Shown here: positions 25,874 through 37,800 of the stretch, piece by piece
Numbering within the stretch: position 1 is the first letter of the stretch
Layout: each line of letters starts with the position of its first letter
Source: Heloderma charlesbogerti
Lineage: Eukaryota; Chordata; Lepidosauria; Squamata; Helodermatidae
DNA: 64,000 nucleotides
Reading direction: 5' to 3'
Assembly: GCA_026122225.1 (NCBI GenBank)
Contig: JANEZZ010001866.1
Span: 1,364,001 to 1,428,000, forward strand
Notes under the pieces: generated by a model
The model's input: only the letters and a program-made list of their open reading frames with translations
The model's database searches: none
Told to the model about the DNA's origin: nothing
Position numbers and translations under genes: made by a program

Positions 25874-28800
25874 CACAAATGAAAGTGTCACGCTACTAAT
25901 CTAATGCAGCCGTTTGAGTGGGCATTTATTAACAAGTATGTAAATGGACCTCAGTGGAATCCTGACAGCCTTTGACAAACTGGTGGGATTGGGGATTCTT
26001 TCCCAGGCCAGTTTGGGTGGACAGCATGTGGACTGGGATCACCCAGAATTGTTATTCCCACCCACATATGTGTGTACATACATAGACACGTGCTGCCACC
26101 CCCGTTGGCCTGATCACCTCTGTCGGTTTGTGTTTCAGCTTGAGCGAAAGCTTTTTTATGGTGAAAGGTGCTGCGTTATTCCTCCAGCAAGGAAACAGCC
26201 CACAAGGTCCACGGAGCCTGCCTCACCCTCACAAACATGCAGGTAAAGAGTGTCACGGTGAAATGCATTGCTTGGTCAGTCGACATAGTGTCGTATAAGC
26301 TTGGGCAAAATAAAGGTTGAAAAGATATTTAAGGCAATGCCTGTTTGAGGACTTCAGTGAAAGTGATGATCACATTTTTCCTCCTTGGGAGCCGTGGAGG
26401 GAATATTGGGTCATTTTGAGTGGAAAACAGCCTGTAGGATGGTGCACTGCATGGCACTGTGTGATTGGCAGCTGAGCTTCAGATTTTTCCAGCTGTCAGC
26501 AGTTTCTCAGACCCAGCCGCCATCCCACAGAGAGAATTTTTATCTTGCTGAGCTTGCATCATCAGATTGTTAAACCAGGACTCTTTTTATGGCTAACATT
26601 TGCCCTCATCATGTTCACTGTGAGGTCTCTTCTGGCTGTCAGCACAAAATGGGCCAATGTGACACAAATGTTAGTCTTGAGTACAGGAGCATGGTGCAAG
26701 TGATTCTCTTGGGACCTGGCATGGGTGGTGGCCCAGTGTGCTTGTGACGCTTGGGAGAGATTTGAGAGGCCTTTAAAAACCAACAAATAAGACCAGGCCA
26801 ATCAGTTTTTGACCTGGGGGCCAAAGTGACTAGTCGAAGCCATAACCCACTGGTAGAACACATCCTTTGTATTCAGGTGGTCCCAGGTTCAATCCCCGCC
26901 ATCGAAAGGATTTCAGAGTAGGGCTGGGAAACACCCCTGCCAGAGACCTTGGAAAGCTACTACCTGTCAGAGTAGTCAACCTTAAGCCAGATGGACCAAT
27001 GTTTTGACCTGGTGCTAGGCTGCTTACTGTGTTCTGCCATCGTCCAGCCTCTTTGAGGCAAGCAGGGTTTGTGGGGGATCCAGAGCAACAGGGACCAAAA
27101 CCCACATGGGGCTAGGCATGCTTTTCCTGAGCAACTTGGTTTGCTGTGGAATATCGCATAGCTTAAAGAGTAGGTCAAGGTGCTATACATTGATGATATA
27201 TATTGATGATTTCCCACTTATGGATCTGCAGGAGATTTACCCCAGCACCTTCAGGTGATGATCAACCTCCTTCGCTGTGAGGACAGAATCAAATTGGTAA
27301 GAGGACTTGCCTGATTCCCTGCTGTGGTATTTGGGCCACAACCTCTCTGCAGAACTGGGCTTTTCTTATACTGAAACCTTTTGAAAAAGGAGTTGCCTGT
27401 GAGAATATGGCAGATCTGTGAAGGGAACTTAAAATCCATGAGGATAAAAGCAACCCCAGGAGCAGAGCAGCCCCAAGAGTAATTGTTCTTCCAGGCTTAG
27501 CCACAATCTAGCACACAGTTGAATACAGTTCCTCCCTTTAAAGTCAAAGGGTGTTGACTCAGTTGTATCATGGCTGGAGCATCTGTACCAGCCTACCTTC
27601 TCTGGGGCACCATTCAGGATACAGTTACCATAAAAGCCCCCAGCAGCCTGGGCTGCATATTTCTTTACAGATACCTTCCTTCCATATGGCCTCTCATTTA
27701 GTGAATGGGGCCGTCCAAAAGGTTTAACCCACTGGGTAGGATACAAATTAATTTAAACCATCCTCTCTTTGTGTCAGCAGAAACATACATAGGTAAATTA
27801 ATACACAACTTGTAAGAGGTATGGACCTGAAGGGGGTTATTGCATTATTGAGGCCCAAAATACCAAAAATGTCAAAAAAAACCCACATATTTTATTTTAA
27901 AGCTCTTATTTGCCAGTAACTAAGCCTCAAAGGAGGCATTTCAACCTTGATAATTGGGGTGGGGGGACCCAAAAAACAATGAAATGGTTAGAAAAGGGGT
28001 GTGACCATCTAAGGAACCCCAGCAGGCTCTGGGCCTGAGGTTCGACACCCCTTCCCTATAACTTTAACAGAACGGAATGTGAGCCATTACTGAGAACTGT
28101 CTTGCTTATTTTTAGGCTGTGCGTTTAGAAAGTGCATGGACAGACCGAGTGCGGTACATGGTGGTTGTCTATGGCAGTGGGCGCCAAGACACGGAGGAGA
28201 ATATTCTGCTGGGAGTGGACTTCTCCAGCAAGGAGAGGCAAGTGCTGAATATGTAGGGATGTTCTGAAATACGATGCCGTCAGCCTGTCATTTTTTGGTG
28301 GGATCAAAGCCCTTACCAAAGAGTTGCAGTCGTTGCCGCACAGCTGTTTATGGTGTTCTTCTGTGTGGAGGTGTTGAGTGTCAATTACCTTTGAGTCACC
28401 AAAAGATGTTCATGTGTAATGTTTAAGTAACAAATTGTGGAATTTTTCCAGCAATAACACACAGCGGAACGCTTGTGCCTATGAGCTATGATGCCCCATT
28501 GTGGAATGCCAGTCCAGGGAGTAAAATTGAAGGACATTTTAAAAAAAGTTAAACAATTTGAATGGCTGGAGTATTGGACTTGAGTCCTTGCCAACTACCC
28601 TGTCATGTGGGTGGCCTTGGGTCATTCGCCCTTTCTCAGCTAGCCTGCCCTGCAGGGTAGTGACGAGGATGAAATGGAAGCACAAGAGGAGCAGGGATAA
28701 CCGTACATGCCACCTTGAGCTCCTTTATTTATTTATATTTATTTTGTTACGTTTATGTCCCACCTTTCTTCCATCATGGAACTCAAGGTGGCTACATGTG

Positions 28801-31800
28801 GTTCCCAGGTGGTCTCCAAGCACTGACCAGAGTCAGACCTGCTTAGCTTCAGCAAGGTGGCCGCCTCATGTGCCTTCAGACCAGGCCCTGGGACCTTGGA
28901 GGAAGGTGGGACAAAAACAAAACAAACGAAGGAATAAAGTCTCTGCCCGTTGATCTCTTGAGATCTGCCACGTGTTTGAAGCCCATACTCACTGGAAGTT
29001 TCCATTTTTCTTTCTTGACAGCAAAAGCTGCACCATAGGGATGGTTCTGCGTCTGTGGAGTGATACGAAGATACATCTAGATGGTGATGGGTAAGAGACA
29101 AAAACATGTTGGGAGCTGGCAGAGGAAAAGCAATGTGAGTGGGATCATGTCTGTTGCGAAGAGCCAACATATTAGATACATACATACATACATACATACA
29201 TAGATGTATATACTACTTAAAACAAGTTAAAATATTGCTAAATGGTTTACAAAGAAAATACATTGAAATGAAACATCTTTAAAAACATTAAAACCAAGTA
29301 CTCACAGTGTGGTAATTAACAGACAAACTGGGCAGCACAATCCATCAGGGAAGGCCTGGGTCAAGAGATGGGTCTTGAATTGGCTCCTAAAGGATGCCAC
29401 AATCGGCACCTCCCGGACACCAGGTGGGGAAGGCGTTCCATAAGGTGAGCGCCGCCGTGGAGAAGACCTGCTTCTGGGCTGCCACAAGATGACAAACTGC
29501 AAGTCCTGGCACAGCCAGCAAGGCCACCGCCGATGATCTTAATGATCGCACAAGTCTATACGGGGGAGGGCAATCAGCTTCCACTATGTATGTGAATATA
29601 TAGACATTCAGACGCACGTACTCTTCTATAAGTGTTTGCCTATGTATATGTGTGTGCTACTGTTAGGATATGCATTGTTGGTACTGCCAAACCAGAGATA
29701 CAACTCTGTTGTTTTATGTAACATTGTATTACCAACTGCTATGAAGTAGTCTATACATTTAAGAATGCGTAATAACTTGTGCTGCCTAGCTTGAGCATAT
29801 AGCAATTATTCTTTCTGTCTGTCTTTGCTAGCGGATTTAGTGTTAGCACTGCAGGGAAGATGCATATCTTCAAGCCTGTTTCGGTACAAGCGATGTGGTG
29901 AGTTACTTTATTTTCTCTGCTAGAAGCTGCCACTCTTCTCGTTCCCTTCCAAATGGTGAAAGTAGTGTTTTGTCTGTGTATTAAGTGCCCCAACTGGCAA
30001 ACAATCCCCCCCCCCCCGGAATAACCATCGCTGTACAGCTGCAGTTCCTGGAAGGGGGTTTCTAGAAGGCCTGGCTGGCTCCTGGCAATAAATCATTATA
30101 TGGTTTGGCTCAGAACGGCTGTAACGCTGTTTAGATAAAGTGTCAGGGGGAAACTAGACAATTGAGATGGATAAACAGGAGTCTTCCCTCCTCATCCATA
30201 GGAGCTGCAAGCTGCCAACCCACCCTGACACTGTAGGTTTCCAGAGACTGGCCGAGAAATTGAATTTCTGCCTCATGGGATACTCTTAGCACTCTGGTGT
30301 CATGCTGAACCAGAGCCTGAAGTCAAAATGGGAAATGATATAGGAAGACTAATAATTTGAGAAACAGGGAGCTGACAGGAAGAATATATACAATATTCTA
30401 GGAAAGGCTTTGTGGATGAATTTCATTTTGTGTTGTTCTATACCTGCATGGGTTCTGCGCACGTTCTCTCTCTCTCATGTAGTGCAGAAGCCACACAGGT
30501 GTATGGAGCAACACGAAATGAAATTCATCCACAAAGCCTTTCCTAGAATACTGTAACTTGGCTCTTCTGCTACCCTATAACCCATCCTGTACCTCAGCCT
30601 TTTCCATCCCTTATTAGGAATGTAAGAAGCTTTCTGTGAGGTCAGACCTATCCCAGGCTATACCAAGCCTTACTGAGAACATAGGAAGGAGAGTTATAGG
30701 CGGTCTGGCTAGGCCAGCATTGCCTATTCTGACCGACAGCGTCTCTCCAGGGTCATGGGCAGAGAAGGGTCTCCCAGTTCTGCCTCAAGATGCTGGAGAT
30801 TTGAGCTTGGGACCTTCTGTGTGCAGAGCATGTGCCCTGTAGCTGTCGTCCCTCCCTGTTCTCCAGTTTTCTCCTCTGCTGAGTTGTGTGTCACCCTTTG
30901 CCTCCCAGCTTGGTTCCTATGGATCATGTTATTACCAGAGGTGGTGAGGGCCAGCGATCTGTGACAACTCGGGACAATTCTCACATTGTCGAGCGATAAC
31001 TGTGGCTGTCCTGAGAATCGCACAGTGTGCAAACCCACGTGTTAGTGAGTTTTGCCTGAGGCTGAGTGGAACGGGGCCCTCTTCGGGCTTGGCCCCTTCT
31101 CTCTTGTACCCTGTCGGTGGCTACAGCAAACCAGCTGCTTCTGTGGTGCTCAGGGGCCTCTTTCTTACTGCCGTTCTTCTCATCACACTGTCGATCCAGC
31201 CCAGCACGGATCCTGCTTTTCATGCATACGAAAAGAGCAGGGCAAGGAAGCCTGGGGTGGGCCCATCCACTTTGCAGAAATGAAGGCCTGATGCAGATAG
31301 CGGCCCAGACACCACTAGATTGCGCTGTTGCTCTGCACTCATTGCTTTTACAGTCCATGTGGCAAAGGCCCACTCCATAGGTTCAGCCAGTGGCGTGATC
31401 GTTGTTTGAAAAGCAGCTGTTTGTGGCAAGCGGTTGGTGAGGAGGGGCTCCATGTGTGGTTCCCGCCATTTAAACCACATCAGTGCAAAGCAGTGTGTGT
31501 GTGTGTGTGGGGGGGACATTATAGTGGTGTGGCTGACATTACTGGAAAGCCGCTTTCATGCCTCCTAAAAGCGGCATTCTCCTTACGAGTGTTTGCTCTT
31601 GTGCAGATTTTATTATTGGGCCTTATCCCTGCTCCTCAGGACGTGGCACCTGGGCTAAGGTTTGTACTCTCTGGGTTTCCATGCTTGCAGGTCTGCCCTC
31701 CAGATCCTCCACAAGGCTTGTGAGGTGGCTCGGAGGTACAATTACTTCCCTGGTGGAATGGCACTCGTCTGGGCCACGTACTACGAGAGCTGCATCGCCT

Positions 31801-34800
31801 CTGACCAGAGCTGCCTCAATGAGTGGAATGCCATGCAGGACCTGGAGTCTACACGCCCTGACTCACCAGCTTTATATGTGGACAAGTGGGTTCTCCGTTT
31901 TTGGTTTTGATCTGAGACTTTCTGGCAATAGAAATCCCATAGATAGAGAGGGCTTAGAGTTCTACATTTTAACATAGAAACCCGTCCCTGGCATAAATCT
32001 GTTTGTGACTGTTTAATTTGGAGGGAAATTGTGTGCCCCCCTCCTTCCAGGACAGTATGGTGAAGAGCAAGGAGGGAGTAGTGTGTAGGATTTTGATGGG
32101 CATTTGGTGTATATGGGCAAAGACTGGGATGCAGAACTGGGAAGGACAAGCTGGTCGGCCAAGAGAATTCCACTGCTTAACTTCTGGAAGTTCCACCCAC
32201 CCAGTCTGCCTGACCCTCTAGAAGTCACTGCATTGGTGGACTTCTAGAATCATGAGCACTGGTAATTCGCTTGTTTAAAAAAAAAATAAAAGTTGAGATT
32301 CTTGGGCAGAAGTCTACCATTTTGGGGTGGCTTTGTTGGCCAAGCCAAAGATTGTAGTCACCAGCCCACCCTTTCCAGGAGGGTCTCTCCCTGTCCCTCT
32401 CACCGGTGGAAAGTCCAGTGGGAGAGTGACCCACGTTGTGCAGCACCCTGTCCCCTTCTGGCCTTCCCATCGGGAGGGTGCTGTTGCACTCATGTCCTGC
32501 TTGTGGGCTTCCCACAGGGAGCTGGGTGGCCACTGTGTGAACAGAATGCTGGACTAGATGGACCTTTGGTCTGATCCAGCAGGGAGCGGCCGGTTGCACG
32601 GCATTGGTCAGAGGCAGCCTGGGCACCCCTGCTCGCCTTTTCTGATGGGAAAGGCCAACAGGAAAGTGGCCGGTTGGGCCCTGCTGCATGCCTTTAGGCA
32701 ACGGTGTCCAACTTTCCCCACACCTTCCCTGCTCTGGAGCAGGAGAGAGCAGCAGGGGAAGGGTTATCCCTATTTAGCCCTGCGTGGCTGACTGTGCGTC
32801 ACATTTGCCATGGCAAGTGGATTTATCGAAGCCTATTCTTGGGGTCTCAGAGAGCACCATGTGCTCTTCGTTGGAGCCAGACCCTTCGCAGACAAACAGA
32901 TTTCATTGCCAGGAAACCCCTATCTGCTCCTTCCTTTTCCAGGCCAACTGAGAGGGAGCGGGCGGAGCGACTCATCAAGGCCAAACTCCGGAGTATTATG
33001 ATGAGCAAAGATCTGGAGAATGTCACCTCTAAAGAAGTAAGCAGAATCTGTTGTGGGTGTGATCTGTGATCGCCTCATTCCCTTCACTGCCTGCTATGAA
33101 GCTGCCTCGCACCAAGCGGAACATCTAGCCCAGTGCAGTCGGTCTGGCTGTTAGTCGGCAAAGTGCCAGGATCTTCTGTAGTAGTAGGGCAGGACTCTTC
33201 ACTCCTCCTGAAGGTTAATTTTCAATAGAGATGAAGTGATTACATTGCCATGTTTCTGCCCTGTCCATCTGGATTTGTGTTGGGCACATATGGATAGAAA
33301 ACGTGAGCCTACTATTCTTATCATTGTCACTATTACCTTCTCTGGATCTTGGTCTTGGAGTTCTGGGAAGCCCCTCCTTTTGGTGTCATGTGCATGGTGA
33401 GCCTGACGTGGCTTAGTAGCCAAGACTGCCTCACCCCAGTAACTCTGAGAACGGAAATTCACAGGTACTCAGAAATCTCCCTGTTTCTGCCCAGGGGCCT
33501 GGAAGCAGTTCTCTCTGTGCTTCTGTCACCAGAAACCCCCTTATACCGAGTCACAATGTTGGTCCATCTAGCTCAGTATTGTGTAGTCTGTCTGACAGTG
33601 GTTTTCTGGGGTCTTGGGGAAAGAGACATCTTTCCCCATACCTACTACCTGGGTCTTGGTTTTCTGGGGTCTTGGGCGGAGAGAGGTCTTTCCCCATACC
33701 TGCTACCTGATACTTTTCAGCTGGAGACGCCACAGCTTGGATCCAGGGCTTCTTGCATGGCAAGCATCTGCTCTAGCCACTGAGCTAGGGTCCTTCCCCA
33801 ATGGTCCAGCTGTGTACGTCACAGCCAGTCCCTGTTCAGGTGCAGCCCTCCTCCCTCACTCCGCTACTCTTTGCCTTTGCAGATCCGGAATGAGCTGGAG
33901 AAGCACATGAGCTGCAACCTGAAGGAGTTCAAAGAATTCATCGACAACGAGATGCTGCTGATCCTAGGGCAGATGGACAAACCCTCCCTCATTTTTGATC
34001 ACCTGTACCTGGTAAGTGGCGGTGCGAGTGAACCCAGCTTTGAGCATCTTCAAGTGCTGCTTTTGCTGTGTATCTTGATTCTGGTGTGATTCTTCCAGGG
34101 TTCTGAGTGGAATGCCTCCAACCTGGAGGAGCTCCGGGTCTCTGGGTGAGTACCATACCTTACACTGCTTACAATGGTGAAGTTTCCTGAAATATGGCTT
34201 GGGAAAACCCCAGGTCCCTGTCATGGGTGGCTTGGAACTTTGGCGAAAATATGCTTCATCTCCAAGCCAGCCACTTTATGCTGGCTTTGCAACATGTGAT
34301 GCTGGTGCTTAGGAATCTGGTATTTACTTTTCCATCCCTTATTTTGGGCTACAAGTTAGCAGGCTTAGGTGTGAACGTCGGAAAAGAATTTCCACTGTGG
34401 GGCTGAGCAACGTGTGTTGTGCTGACTGTGTGGCTTCGTATCTTCCTTTAACTTGCATAATTAATTCTTATCAAAATGTTTAAGGTTTTTAACCAGGACC
34501 AAAGAAGAGCAAGGAAGGAATCTGGGCAAGAACTGTGTCAGGGAGGAGGGGCAGAGGGGCCAGGTTGATTTTTAATGAATGGTGTAGGAGGGAGAGTTTT
34601 AATAGGTATGGCCTCACCTGTTACGGTGTAGCAGTGGTGGGAGAAACTGTGTCAGCTGAAATACCTCATCCTACACCTCTAATTTTAGTCTCAGGAGCAT
34701 TGCCCCATATTGAATCTGGCCATCTGGGGGGAGGAGGGCAGAGGGCAGAGGGAGCTGTATTGGCAACTCTGAGTGCTGCAGGGCCTATCCAAAATCCACT

Positions 34801-37800
34801 TTGTTTTCTCAGCCTTCTGCAACCAGGACAGCTTAGTGCAGAGCTTGCAAGGAAGCTGATGAGCACTCTCCAAAATCTAGGTTCTGTGCAGCATGCTCAT
34901 GACACCTGAACAGCTGTTGGGGAAAGGGGTGTGTGTGGAATCTGTACGACCCTTTGATCCAAATTGCATTTCCCATGAGAACCTCTGTGCTCCAGCTATA
35001 AAATAGGATTGAGTGCAATTTTCCCTGGTATGTAAAGTGTTCTTGCTCCTGGTTTGCATGGTGAAGGCTCCACAGAAACTGAATATTCAGCAGGGCAGAT
35101 TTGTTAGGCCATGTGCAAGCTCCGAAGCGGGTTTATAAGGCTTGGTTTGGTGGTGTTTATCAATTCATTTATTTATCTGCTGCATTTCAAACCTGCTCTT
35201 TGGCCGAAAAGGCTCTCAGCAGTTTAAAAAGATAAATAGGACAGTCTCTGCTCTGTGGCTTACAATCTAAAAGACCTGACCCAAAAGGAAAAGGGATAAG
35301 GGAGGGAGGATTCCAGCTGTCTAGAGTTGAGTGCTGTCACTGAAGTCACTCATGGCCCCTCAGGCAGCCACTGTGGGATCCCTTGTGATGATCTCTTGGC
35401 AGCTCTCTAGGCATTTTTGTTGGGGTGAGGGAGGCTTAGACCAATAAGTAATTGTGAGAACCATTCACCAGGAACTCCTAGCCCTGTTGAAATGCTGTTG
35501 TTTTTCATCTCTTCTCTTCCCCTTCCCCCCGCCCGCTTAAAACACATTGTTTTAATTTGTTTCTATCCTTGCAGCGTTGACTACATCTTAAACGTCACCA
35601 GGGAGATTGACAATTTTTTCCCTGGCTTGTTTGCATACCACAACATCAGAGTTTACGACGAAGAAACAACAGACCTTCTTGCCCACTGGAATGAGGCCTA
35701 CCATTTTATAAGCAAAGCCAAGTAAGTTGGTGCACCGAAGCGATGCTTGTTAGTGTGTGCCTATCTGCGGCAGGGATGAGGAAGCACTCTCTGTTCTGGA
35801 AGCTGAGAGAACCTCCCTATGGTCCACCTAGCCCGGTGCTCTGACTCCAGCAGGGGACAGCCAGATGCTACAGGGCAGCTTGCAAAAAGGGCAGGATGGT
35901 AAGTAGTCATTCCCTGGCTGGAAATAGGCAATATCCTGCTGGTGGATATGGAGGTTTCAGTCCTTGCAGTTTTAGCACTCCTATGGTGCTTCAGAGTGTT
36001 CATACTCCTGTGTGTGCATTATCTCAGTAGTACCCCCCAACATCATGGATCACTGCCTTGTTGTGGCGAAGGGGCTTGCGTAACTCAGTGAAGCCATAAG
36101 CTATGCCGTGCAGGGCCACCCAAGACGGACAGGCCATGGCAGAGAGTTCTGACAAAATGTGGTCCACTGGAGAAGGAAATGGCAACCCACTCCAGTATTC
36201 TTGCCAAGAAAACCCCATGGAACGTATCACAAGGCTAAAAGATATGACGCTGGAAGATGAGCCCCTCAGGTCAGAAGGTGTCCAATATGCTACTGGGGAA
36301 GAGCAGAGGGAATTTCCAAGTAGCGCCAGAAAGAGTGAAGCGGCTGGGCCGAAGCCGAAAGGACACTCAGCTGTGGATGTGTCTGGTGGTGAAAAGAAAA
36401 TCCGATGCTGTAAAGAACAATATTGTTTAGGAACCTGGAATGTCAGATCAATGAATCAAGGTAAGCTGGAGGTGGTCAAACATGAGATGGCAAGATTGAA
36501 AATCGACATCTTGGGAATCAGCGAACTAAAATGGACAGGCATGGGCGAATTTAATTCAGGTGACCATCATATCTACTATTGTGGGCAAGAATCCCTTAGA
36601 AGAAATGGAGTAGCACTCATAGTCAACAAAAGGGTGGGAAAAGCAGTACTGGGGTACAATCTTAAAAATGATAGAATGATCTCAGTACGAATCCAAGGCA
36701 AACCATTCAACATCACAGTAATTCAAGTCTATGCCCCAACCACTGAGGCCGAAGAAGCTGAGGTTGATCGGTTCTATGAAGACCTACAACACCTTCTAGA
36801 ACTAACACCAAAAAAAGAGGTCCTCTTCATCATAGGGGATTGGAATGCTAAAGTAGGAAGTCAAGAAATCACCGGGATAACAGGCAGGCATGGCCTTGGA
36901 GTACAAAATGAAGCAGGACAAAAGCTAATAGAGTATTGCCAAGAGAACATGCTGATCATAGCAAACACTCTTTTCCAACAGCACAAGAGGCGACTCTACA
37001 CATGGACGTCACCAGATGGTCAATATCGAAATCAGATTGATTATGTCCTTTGCAGCCAAAGATGGAGAAGCTCCATACAGTCAGTAAAAACAAGACCTGG
37101 AGCTGACTGTGGCTCAGATCATGAGCTGCTTCTTGCAAAATTTCGGCTTAAATTGAAGAACGTAGGGAAAACCACTAAACCATTCAGGTATGACCTAAAT
37201 CATATCCCTGATGAATATACAGTGGAGGTGAGGAATAGATTTCAGGGATTAGACCTGATAGACAGAGTGCCTGAGGAACTATGGACGGAGGTCTGTAACA
37301 TTGTTCAGGAGGCAGCAACGAAATCCATCCCAAAGAAGAAATGCAAGAAAGCAAAGTGGCTGTCTGATGAGGCTTTACAAGTAGCTCACGAAAGAAGGGA
37401 AACGAAAAGCAAGGGAGAAAGGGGAAGATATACCCAACTGAATGCAGAGTTCCAGAGAATAGCAAGGAGAGACAAGAAGGCCTTCTTAAATGAACAATGC
37501 AAAGAAATCGAGGAAAACAACAGAATGGGAAAGACTAGAGATCTCTTCAAGAAAACTGGAGATCTCAAGGGAACGTTTTGTGCAAAGACGGGCATGATAA
37601 AGGACAAAGAAGGCAGGGACCTAACAGAAGCAGATGAGATTAAGAAGAGGTGGCAAGAATACACAGAAGAACTATACAGGAAAGATCTGAATGTCCCTGA
37701 TAGCCATGATAGTGCGCTCACTGAACTTGAGCCGGACATCCTCGAGAGTGAAGTCAAGTGGGCCTTAGGAAGCATTAGTAACAACAAAGCTAGCGGAGAT

